Shown here one piece after another: positions 24,235 to 31,448 of a DNA stretch of 37,809 nucleotides. Where the stretch lies: positions 1 through 37,809 of the forward strand of contig JAQRMW010000116.1 in the NCBI GenBank assembly GCA_028599075.1, in the 5' to 3' direction. Each line of letters opens with the position of its first letter. Position 1 is the stretch's first letter. The notes under the pieces were generated by a model. It was given only the letters and a program-made list of their open reading frames with translations. It did no database searches and had not been told where the DNA came from. A program made the position numbers and the translations under genes. Source of the DNA: Urechidicola sp. (GTDB taxonomy: Bacteria; Bacteroidota; Bacteroidia; Flavobacteriales; Flavobacteriaceae).

Positions 24235-25959
24235 ATGCTTCAAAAAATATTCCCATTTCTTACGTGGTTACCGCAAGCAAAAAAATCTTGGAAAGATGAT
24301 TTAATTGCGGGTATCACAGGAACTATTATTGTAATTCCACAGGCAGTTGCTTTTGCTATGATAGCAGGTTTGCCACCAATATATGGTTTTTATACAGCTA
24401 TGATAACTCCAATTGTTGCAGCGTTGTTTGGTTCGTCTTACCATTTAATTTCAGGGCCTACAACAGCAATATCTATTGTTGTCTATTCTACATTAATAAA
24501 GTTTGTGAGTCCAGAAACAGATATCGAAGTATTTGTATCCTTAGCATTAGTGCTGACTTTTTTAGCTGGATTTTTTCAATTTGTTATGGGATTATTAAAA
24601 ATGGGAAAATTAGTAAATTTTGTTTCTCATTCTGTTGTAATTGGGTTTACAGCTGGGGCAGGAATATTAATAGCTTTTAAGCAATTGAAACATGTTTTCG
24701 GAATAAAGGTTCCGCAGGGAAGTACTATTCCTGAAATTTTATCCTATATATTTAATCATATATCTGAAACAAATTGGTATGTCTTTTCGGTTGCCATCGG
24801 AACTTTGGGAATAGCCTTAGCCATTAAGTTTTTGATAAAACCACTGTCTAGATATTATATGTTAATAGCAATGGTTGCAGGTAGTGTATTCGCAATTTTG
24901 TTAGGAGGCGAAGTTAACGGAATCCAAACTGTTGGTGATATTCCATCAAATCTCCCTCCCTTTAGAGTTCCAGACCTTTCTTATGAGAATGTTGCCAAGT
25001 TAAGTTCTGGTGCAATGGTATTAGCTTTGTTAGGATTAATTGAAGCTGTTGCCATAGGTAGATCAATTGCACTTCATACACATCAAAAAATAAATGGGAA
25101 TCAAGAATTTATAGGCCAAGGATTATCTAATATGATCGCTAGCTTTTTCTCTAGTTACGCAGGTTCTGGATCATTTACCCGCTCAGGGGTTAATCATCAA
25201 GCAGGAGCAAAAACACCTTTAGCGGCAATATTTGCTTCCGTTTTTTTGATGGTTGTTTTGTTATTATTAGCTGGTTATGCTTCCTATTTACCAAAAGCAG
25301 CTATGGGTGGAATCATACTACTAGTAGGTTATAATTTAATTGATTTTCACCATATCAAACAAGTTTTTAAAAGTAGTGGTAGAGAGCTTATAGTTCTTGG
25401 AATTACTTTATTAGGAACTTTATTTTTCGATTTAGAGTTTGCTTTATTATCTGGGATTTTTGCTTCGTTTTTCTTTTATATGGAACGTACTTCAAAACCT
25501 AACATTGCTACCCTTGCTCTAGATGATAAAGGAAGGTTAATTAATACGATTAGAGATAGTAATGCAATAGAATGTTCTAGTATGAAAATCCTTCGAATTG
25601 ATGGATCACTCTATTTTGGTTCAATTGAAAAAATTTCTGATTACTTATCTAACCTATATGATCAAAATGATATACAGCATGTGTTAATTGCAGCTGATGG
25701 AATTAACTTTATCGATTTAGCTGCCGCTGAATGGTTGACTCATGAAATTATTAAATGGCAAGAGAAAAGAGGTGGAATTTACTTTTCGGGGCTTAAGCTT
25801 GTTAGTCAAGATGTAATACAAAAAGGAGGTTTTAAAGAAAAAGTTGGTGTAGAAATTTTTTACAAAGATAAAAAAGAAGCCATCACAGAAATTCATAAGA
25901 AAATTAAAACACCTTGCGCAATTAGAGCTTTTGAAGAGTGTAAAGAGATTGACGGATAA
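24235..25959 (+). CDS. SulP-family anion transporter 1
   Basis: A 574-residue inner-membrane transporter of the SulP/SLC26 family. The N-terminal signature is DLIAGITGTIIVIPQAVAFAMIAGLPPIYGFYTAM; about 12-14 helices run to residue 415, then a cytoplasmic STAS domain (about 440-560). The STAS signature, normally D-S/T-[ST], reads FIDLAAAEWL, so the usual serine/threonine site is replaced. In this sulfur-oxidising context it may export sulfate or sulfite, although most characterised SulP proteins are importers. It lies 68 bp after the molybdenum subunit with no operator of its own, so it is probably in the same operon, downstream of the palindrome at 24181. It is a diverged paralogue of the next gene. 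Confidence 0.92.
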   Translation: MLQKIFPFLTWLPQAKKSWKDDLIAGITGTIIVIPQAVAFAMIAGLPPIYGFYTAMITPIVAALFGSSYHLISGPTTAISIVVYSTLIKFVSPETDIEVFVSLALVLTFLAGFFQFVMGLLKMGKLVNFVSHSVVIGFTAGAGILIAFKQLKHVFGIKVPQGSTIPEILSYIFNHISETNWYVFSVAIGTLGIALAIKFLIKPLSRYYMLIAMVAGSVFAILLGGEVNGIQTVGDIPSNLPPFRVPDLSYENVAKLSSGAMVLALLGLIEAVAIGRSIALHTHQKINGNQEFIGQGLSNMIASFFSSYAGSGSFTRSGVNHQAGAKTPLAAIFASVFLMVVLLLLAGYASYLPKAAMGGIILLVGYNLIDFHHIKQVFKSSGRELIVLGITLLGTLFFDLEFALLSGIFASFFFYMERTSKPNIATLALDDKGRLINTIRDSNAIECSSMKILRIDGSLYFGSIEKISDYLSNLYDQNDIQHVLIAADGINFIDLAAAEWLTHEIIKWQEKRGGIYFSGLKLVSQDVIQKGGFKEKVGVEIFYKDKKEAITEIHKKIKTPCAIRAFEECKEIDG

Positions 25960-25966
25960 TTTTTTA

Positions 25967-26011
25967 TGTACTAAAAGTTACATAATAAACTTTCAAATTT
26001 AATTAATTTTG
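25967..26011 (+). promoter_or_regulatory. Operator plus -7 octamer for SulP gene 2
   Basis: TGTACT-AAAA-GTTACA (25967-25982) is the island operator with two changes in the left half. The octamer TAATTTTG (26004-26011) is an exact TAnnTTTG match, and the operator centre is 36.5 bp before its last base, as in the other three promoters. The site begins 8 bp after the stop of the upstream gene. Confidence 0.65.
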
Positions 26012-26045
26012 CACATCTTAAATCGAACCTATTACAAAACAATAA

Positions 26046-27764
26046 ATGGTTTTAAAAAAATTATTTCCAATTCTTGATTGGCTTCCTAATTATAAAAAAG
26101 ATTGGCTTAAAGGAGATATTGTTGCTGGATTAACCGTAGGAGTAATGTTAATTCCTCAAGGTATTGCTTACGCACTTATTGCAGGTTTACCACCAATTTA
26201 TGGTTTATATACAGCAATGATCCCGCAAATTGTATATGCAATTTTTGGTACATCTAGACAGTTAGCCGTAGGACCTGTAGCAATGGATTCTTTAATCGTA
26301 GCAGCAGGTGTTGCAACTTTAGCACAAATAGGAACAGATCAATTTGTAGAATTTGCAATTTTGTTGGCATTGATGATGGGCGTTTTACAAATTGCTTTCG
26401 GAATGTTTCGCCTTGGGTTTTTAGTCAACTTTTTATCAAAACCTGTGATTAGTGGATTTACTTCTGCAGCATCTTTAATTATTGGTTTGAGTCAATTAAA
26501 AAATTTATTAGGAGTTGATATTGCAAGAAATAATCGACTTCAAAATTTACTATCCGAAGCTTTTAGGCATATAAATGAAATTCATTGGATAACATTCATC
26601 ATAGGAGTCTTATCAATCATCACCATCATTTTAATAAAAAAATACGCAAAGCGAATTCCTGCCGCATTAATCGTTGTAATTATATCGATTGTTGTTGTAA
26701 AGTTTTTTCGTTTAGACCAAATGGGTGTAGCAATTATTGGTGAAATTCCTCAAGGGTTGCCAGAATTTAGATTGCCACATCTCAATATTCAGATTTTAAC
26801 TGATTTATTGCCAATTGCTTTTACCTTATCATTCATCGCATTTTTAGAAGCGATTTCAGTAGCAAAAGCTATTGAGGCAAAACATACAGAATATAAAGTG
26901 GTGCCAAATCAAGAATTAATTGCTTTGGGATTAGGAAATGTTGTTGGGTCATTTTTTCAAACATACCCTGCAACAGGAGGTTTTTCAAGAACAGCAGTGA
27001 ATGAGCAAGCTGAAGCTAAAACACCATTAGCTGCATTAATATCAGCACTCATTGTGGCGTATACATTATTGTTTTTGACCCCTTTGTTTTTCTATTTACC
27101 TAAAACTGTATTGGCAGCAATTATTATGGTGGCTGTTTTTGGTTTGCTAGATTTTAGTGTTCCCAAACAATTGTTGAAATACTCAAAAAGAGATTTGGTT
27201 ATTTTAAATGTTACTTTAATTACTACAGCAACTGTTGGAATTAAAGAAGGGATATTAGTAGGGGTAGTTTTATCTCTAGGGATGTTAATTTATAAAAGTA
27301 CAAAACCCCATATAGCTATTTTAGGAAGAATTCCAAACACTCATTTTTATAGAAATAGAAAGCGATTTAAAGATGTTGAAATTGAAGATGACCTTTTAAT
27401 AGTTCGTTTTGATTCACAATTACATTTTGCTAATACTACCTATTTTAAAGATAGACTTTTTGAGTTTGCCGCCTATAAAGGAAATAAATTAAAAATGTTA
27501 ATTATTGATGGTGAGAGTATCAATCAATTAGATTCTAGTGCTATTTATGCATTATTTGAAGTGTTAGATAATTTTAATCAAAAAAATGTAGAAATAGCAT
27601 TTACAGGTTTAAAGGGGCCAACTCGTGATAAAATGATTAAATCTGGATTTATGAAAAAAGCTGGTGCAGATCTGTTTTTTATGAGTATTCAAGAAGCTGT
27701 AGATTGGTATCGGACAGGAAATCAGAAGTCTAAGTTCAAAAAATATTTAAAACAAAAGAATTAA
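26046..27764 (+). CDS. SulP-family anion transporter 2
   Basis: A 572-residue SulP/SLC26 transporter: LKGDIVAGLTVGVMLIPQGIAYALIAGLPPIYGLYTAMI at the N-terminus, multiple helices to about residue 425, and a C-terminal STAS domain (about 445-560) with the standard site QLDSSAIYAL. It shares the fold with the preceding transporter but differs throughout, so the pair is not a recent duplication. The STAS site is intact here and altered in the other. It has its own operator-type promoter (25967-26011). Export of sulfate formed by the Soe-like enzyme is the role suggested by context. Confidence 0.92.
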   Translation: MVLKKLFPILDWLPNYKKDWLKGDIVAGLTVGVMLIPQGIAYALIAGLPPIYGLYTAMIPQIVYAIFGTSRQLAVGPVAMDSLIVAAGVATLAQIGTDQFVEFAILLALMMGVLQIAFGMFRLGFLVNFLSKPVISGFTSAASLIIGLSQLKNLLGVDIARNNRLQNLLSEAFRHINEIHWITFIIGVLSIITIILIKKYAKRIPAALIVVIISIVVVKFFRLDQMGVAIIGEIPQGLPEFRLPHLNIQILTDLLPIAFTLSFIAFLEAISVAKAIEAKHTEYKVVPNQELIALGLGNVVGSFFQTYPATGGFSRTAVNEQAEAKTPLAALISALIVAYTLLFLTPLFFYLPKTVLAAIIMVAVFGLLDFSVPKQLLKYSKRDLVILNVTLITTATVGIKEGILVGVVLSLGMLIYKSTKPHIAILGRIPNTHFYRNRKRFKDVEIEDDLLIVRFDSQLHFANTTYFKDRLFEFAAYKGNKLKMLIIDGESINQLDSSAIYALFEVLDNFNQKNVEIAFTGLKGPTRDKMIKSGFMKKAGADLFFMSIQEAVDWYRTGNQKSKFKKYLKQKN

Positions 27765-27786
27765 AAAAATCATAAAAAACAAGAAA

Positions 27787-27831
27787 TGTAACATTAGTTA
27801 CAATGCTTATTTAAAATAAATCTTAATTTTA
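27787..27831 (+). promoter_or_regulatory. Operator plus -7 octamer for the CstB-like gene
   Basis: TGTAAC-ATTA-GTTACA (27787-27802) is a perfect dyad. The octamer TAATTTTA (27824-27831) follows, with the centre of the operator 36.5 bp before its last base. The start codon is 41 bp after the octamer. Confidence 0.75.
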
Positions 27832-27871
27832 TAAAATTACAAATTAGTATTAACCTATATAAACACATAAG

Positions 27872-29293
27872 ATGAAAGTTGAACAATTATTTACAGGATG
27901 CCTCGCAGAGATGGCTTATTATGTCGAGTCGAATGGAGAAGCGGCAATTGTAGACCCTTTAAGAGAAACAGAACCCTATTTAAGAATGGCTGAAGCTGAT
28001 GGTGCAAAAATTAAATATATTTTTCTAACGCACTTTCATGCTGATTTCGTTTCAGGTCAATATGACTTAGCTCAAAAAACAGGAGCAAAAATTGTATTTG
28101 GTCCAAATGCTACAGCTGAATATGATATCTATAATGGAGCAGATGGTGAAGATTTTCCGCTGGGTGATGGCAAGTTAACTTTGATGCATACACCAGGGCA
28201 TACTATGGAATCTTCGTCTTATTTAATTACAGATGAAAATGGAAATACTCCTTGCGTTCTTACAGGAGATGCCTTATTTATTGGCGATGTTGGTCGTCCA
28301 GATTTAGCAGTAAAGCAAGGGACATTGACAGAAGCTGATTTAGCAGGACATTTATTCGATTCACTTCGAAATAAAATAATGAAACTTCCAGATGATATTA
28401 TTGTATATCCAAATCACGGTGCAGGATCAGCATGTGGTAAAAATATGAGCTCTGAAACTTTTGACACTTTAGGAAATCAAAAGAAAACAAATTATGCATT
28501 GAGAGCTGATATGACTAAAGAAGAATTTGTTGTAGAGGTAACTACTGGATTAAAACCACCACCACAATATTTCCCTAACAATGTTAGAATGAACAAAACA
28601 ATCAATACAAGTATTGATGAAATTTTGCATAAGGGAACTACTCCAATCGACCCAGTGACCTTTAAAGAAATGAGTGAGCAAAAGGATGTTTTGGTTATTG
28701 ATACACGATCAAAAGATGCATTTACTAATGAGGGAACAATTCCAGGAGCTTGGTATATTGGTATAGACGAAAGTTTTGCACCATGGGTAGGGGCATTAAT
28801 TTCCGATATCAATCAAAAAATAATTTTTATCTCTGATGATGAATTGCGTGTTAATGAAATTGCAACTCGTTTCTCTAGAGTGGGGTATGACAATACATTA
28901 GGATATTTAGCCGGAGGTATAAAAGACTGGATGGCACATGGTTTTGCTATCGATAAAATTGGATCTGTATCTGCAGCTAAATTTGTAAATATGTTAGCTG
29001 AAGGTAAAATTGAAAAACCAGTTGATGTTCGTAAAGAATCAGAATATAATTCTGAACACGTTATTGGAGTAGAAAATTTCCCATTAGATTTTATCCACTC
29101 TAATTTTGCTGAGATAGATGCTTCTAAAGAATATTTCTTGCATTGTGCATCAGGGTTTAGATCTTTAATCGCAGCCTCAATATTTATGGCAAATGGAGTA
29201 GAGAAAGTTACTGATGTAAGAGGAGGTTTTATTGATATTCAAGAAACAAACGCTCCTTTATCAGAGTTTGTTTGCCCAACAACAATGTTGTAA
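27872..29293 (+). CDS. CstB-like persulfide dioxygenase-rhodanese fusion
   Basis: A 473-residue cytosolic protein. Residues 1-245 are a metallo-beta-lactamase persulfide dioxygenase of the ETHE1/Blh type: THFHADF (H54, H56), MHTPGH (H110), LTGDALFIGDVGRPD (D133). Two rhodanese domains follow. The first (about 260-355, VLVIDTRSKDAF) lacks the catalytic Cys (IFISDDE at that place) and should be inactive. The second (about 365-465) has the active loop HCASGFR with Cys425. This MBL, dead rhodanese, live rhodanese order is that of staphylococcal CstB, which turns persulfides made by SQR into sulfite and thiosulfate. It has its own operator promoter upstream and a strong terminator downstream, so it is monocistronic. 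Confidence 0.93.
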   Translation: MKVEQLFTGCLAEMAYYVESNGEAAIVDPLRETEPYLRMAEADGAKIKYIFLTHFHADFVSGQYDLAQKTGAKIVFGPNATAEYDIYNGADGEDFPLGDGKLTLMHTPGHTMESSSYLITDENGNTPCVLTGDALFIGDVGRPDLAVKQGTLTEADLAGHLFDSLRNKIMKLPDDIIVYPNHGAGSACGKNMSSETFDTLGNQKKTNYALRADMTKEEFVVEVTTGLKPPPQYFPNNVRMNKTINTSIDEILHKGTTPIDPVTFKEMSEQKDVLVIDTRSKDAFTNEGTIPGAWYIGIDESFAPWVGALISDINQKIIFISDDELRVNEIATRFSRVGYDNTLGYLAGGIKDWMAHGFAIDKIGSVSAAKFVNMLAEGKIEKPVDVRKESEYNSEHVIGVENFPLDFIHSNFAEIDASKEYFLHCASGFRSLIAASIFMANGVEKVTDVRGGFIDIQETNAPLSEFVCPTTML

Positions 29294-29314
29294 TTTTAGT
29301 ATAATTTTAAATTT

Positions 29315-29344
29315 TAAAAGCGGCTTTTAGCCGCTTTTTTTATT
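29315..29344 (+). terminator. Rho-independent terminator of the CstB-like gene
   Basis: AAAAGCGGCT pairs perfectly with AGCCGCTTTT around TTT, followed by a T-run to 29341. Confidence 0.92.
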
Positions 29345-29388
29345 GATTAATAAGTAGAAAAAATAAAAAATACCAAATTATCGTTTAT

Positions 29389-29433
29389 TGTAACCTATGT
29401 TACTTATCTACATCAGAACAAGTGTTAATTTTG
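29389..29433 (+). promoter_or_regulatory. Operator plus -7 octamer for sqr
   Basis: TGTAAC-CTAT-GTTACT (29389-29404) has one mismatch from a perfect dyad. The octamer TAATTTTG (29426-29433) is exact, and the operator centre is 36.5 bp before its last base. The start codon is 145 bp after the octamer, so the transcript would carry a leader of about 140 bases, AT-rich and without an obvious hairpin or reading frame. Confidence 0.75.
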
Positions 29434-29577
29434 GGAATTATTAATAAAAAATACTATCTTTATTCGCAATAAATTTTTTATAAGACATAAGATTTATTTG
29501 CTTTTAATTAGGTTAGTAGAGATTGATTTTATTCTAATAATAAAAGAGAATTTTAAAAATAATTTAAATATATATTT

Positions 29578-30918
29578 ATGGCATTACATCATCAAATAGT
29601 AGTAATAGGTGGCGGGACTGGAGGTATTATGGTTGCAGCTCAGCTTAAAAAAGCGAAGAAGGGGCTTGATATAGCAATTATAGATCCTACTGAAACACAT
29701 TATTACCAACCGGCAAATACATTAGTTGGTGCTGGAATTATGGATTATGAAGACACACAAAAACCTGAAAAGAATTTTATTCCTTCGGGAGTTTCTTGGA
29801 TTAAAGAAAGGGTTGCTGATATTCAGCCAGATGACAATGAGGTGATTCTAGAAAATGGAGATAAAATAACCTATGATTATTTAGTGAATGCTACAGGTAT
29901 TCAAATAAATCTAGATGGTATAAAGGGACTTAAAGAAGCTTTCGGTAAGAACGGAGTTTGCTCTAACTATGTTGACCCTGAATATACTTGGGAGTTAATG
30001 CAAAAATTTAAAGGTGGTAACGCTTTATTTACCCAACCAGCTTCGCCTATTAAATGTCCGGGTGCTCCTCAAAAAATTATGTATTTAATGGGAGATTATG
30101 TTGCAAAGCATCAATTAGAAGAGCATACTAATATAATTTTTGCAACTCCAGGAACTATGATTTTTGGTGTGCAACCTTTTAGAGATGAACTTGAAAATTA
30201 CCTTATTAAATATCATATTAAACAACGTTATGGTTATAAACTTGTAGAAATTGATGGTGAGAAAAAAGAAGCACATTATGTGCGTTTGGAGTTGCCTAAT
30301 GGTAGCGATAATTATGTGGTAAACGATGAAAGGAATGCTGCAGGTTGTATTGGTCAAGTTTGGGAAGATGGTGTAAGACGTGAAGTGCAAGAAGTAAATT
30401 CTACTTTTAAAATGACAAAAGAAGGGACACATTATATTATTAAATATGATATGCTACATTTGGCACCACCACAATCAGCACCAACATGGTTCCAAAAAAC
30501 AAAATTGGCCAATGAGGATGGTCCTAATAAAGGTTGGATGGCTGTAGACAAACATTCAATGCAATCAAGAAAATATCCTAACGTATTTGGAGTTGGTGAT
30601 GTTACCGATTTACCAACTGCTCGTACCGGAGCTGCAATTAGAAAGCAAGCACCTGTTGTTGTAAAAAACATTTTGCGTTTAATGGGAGGTAAAGAAGCAG
30701 ACTGCAAAGAATATAATGGTTATTCTTCTTGTCCATTAGTAGTTTCTCCTAAAAAAATGTTACTAGCTGAATTTGGCTATGATGGTGTTAGAATGTCAGA
30801 CCCATTGTTGAGTAAATTTTTTAATACAGGTAAAGCAAGTTACCCAATGTGGATATTGAAAAGACACGGATTACCATTTATGTATTGGAACTTAATGCTA
30901 AAAGGATATAATTTTTAG
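29578..30918 (+). CDS. sqr: Sulfide:quinone oxidoreductase, type II-like
   Basis: FAD enzyme at the inner membrane that oxidises sulfide to a persulfide and passes electrons to quinone. The N-terminal FAD motif is IVVIGGGTGGIMVAAQL, and the second FAD-binding segment is NVFGVGDVTDLPTARTGAAIRKQAP. The two redox cysteines of the type II (SQRDL-like) group are Cys160 in SPIKCPGAPQK and Cys385 in YSSCPLVV. At 446 residues it has the usual length of this type. The amphipathic C-terminus (PMWILKRHGLPFMYWNLML) should hold it to the membrane. It is expressed alone from an island operator promoter. Its product persulfide is the natural substrate of the CstB-like enzyme just upstream. Confidence 0.95.
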   Translation: MALHHQIVVIGGGTGGIMVAAQLKKAKKGLDIAIIDPTETHYYQPANTLVGAGIMDYEDTQKPEKNFIPSGVSWIKERVADIQPDDNEVILENGDKITYDYLVNATGIQINLDGIKGLKEAFGKNGVCSNYVDPEYTWELMQKFKGGNALFTQPASPIKCPGAPQKIMYLMGDYVAKHQLEEHTNIIFATPGTMIFGVQPFRDELENYLIKYHIKQRYGYKLVEIDGEKKEAHYVRLELPNGSDNYVVNDERNAAGCIGQVWEDGVRREVQEVNSTFKMTKEGTHYIIKYDMLHLAPPQSAPTWFQKTKLANEDGPNKGWMAVDKHSMQSRKYPNVFGVGDVTDLPTARTGAAIRKQAPVVVKNILRLMGGKEADCKEYNGYSSCPLVVSPKKMLLAEFGYDGVRMSDPLLSKFFNTGKASYPMWILKRHGLPFMYWNLMLKGYNF

Positions 30919-30933
30919 TAATTAAAATAATAA

Positions 30934-30977
30934 GCCTAGTCTTTAATAATCTCTTTAGTTATTATCAAAGACTAGGC
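30934..30977 (-). terminator. Large hairpin between the convergent sqr and nrf units
   Basis: GCCTAGTCTTT and AAAGACTAGGC pair perfectly over 11 bp, with a further AATAAT/ATTAT pairing inside and a loop of about 10-16 bases. A T-rich tail (TTATTATTTT) follows on the minus strand, so it best fits the end of the nrf transcript. It could also stop sqr. Confidence 0.55.
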
Positions 30978-31019
30978 AATCATTAAAATAACCCTAATAA
31001 ATAAATTCAGGTTTATAAT

Positions 31020-31448
31020 CTATTCTATTTTACGTTGAATGTTTGAAGCAAACATTAGTTCTTCAAAATATCTATCTAAGGCTTTGCTAAAATAATCTTT
31101 AGTCACCAATTCTTTTTGAAATCGCACTTCATCACCTACTTCGACAGGAGTATTAGATACAACTACCCAAAAGTCAATACTTTCATGGTCCGCCTCAAAT
31201 GAGTGCCCTTTTATATTTTCTTTTATTTTTAGATAGGTATAACTTCCGGCATCTATAACCTCTTGTACTTCACCTTGATAAAAAGGTTTGTTTGGGTCAA
31301 CCTCAGTATCATGTGGGTTTAGCTTATTTAGAATTTCAATATTTTCCTTTTCTGTTTGATCAATTGGTTTGTACTTATCTTCCTTTTTGCATTGCACTAA
31401 TAAGGAAACTGTAATAAGTACTATAAAAATTTTATAAAGTGTTTTCAT
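31020..31448 (-). CDS. Small lipoprotein of the nrf operon
   Basis: A 142-residue lipoprotein with the lipobox LVQC (Cys20). After a charged linker, the segment FYQGEVQEVIDAGSYTYLKIKEN...FWVVVSNTPVEVGDEVRFQKE looks like a small beta-barrel of the OB-fold kind, by its repeated strands and the GDEV turn. I do not recognise a named family. It overlaps the ccsBA stop in ATGA and is the last gene of the nrf operon, so it may help cytochrome c maturation or the nitrite reductase in the periplasm (inference from position only). Confidence 0.75.
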   Translation of the reverse strand: MKTLYKIFIVLITVSLLVQCKKEDKYKPIDQTEKENIEILNKLNPHDTEVDPNKPFYQGEVQEVIDAGSYTYLKIKENIKGHSFEADHESIDFWVVVSNTPVEVGDEVRFQKELVTKDYFSKALDRYFEELMFASNIQRKIE

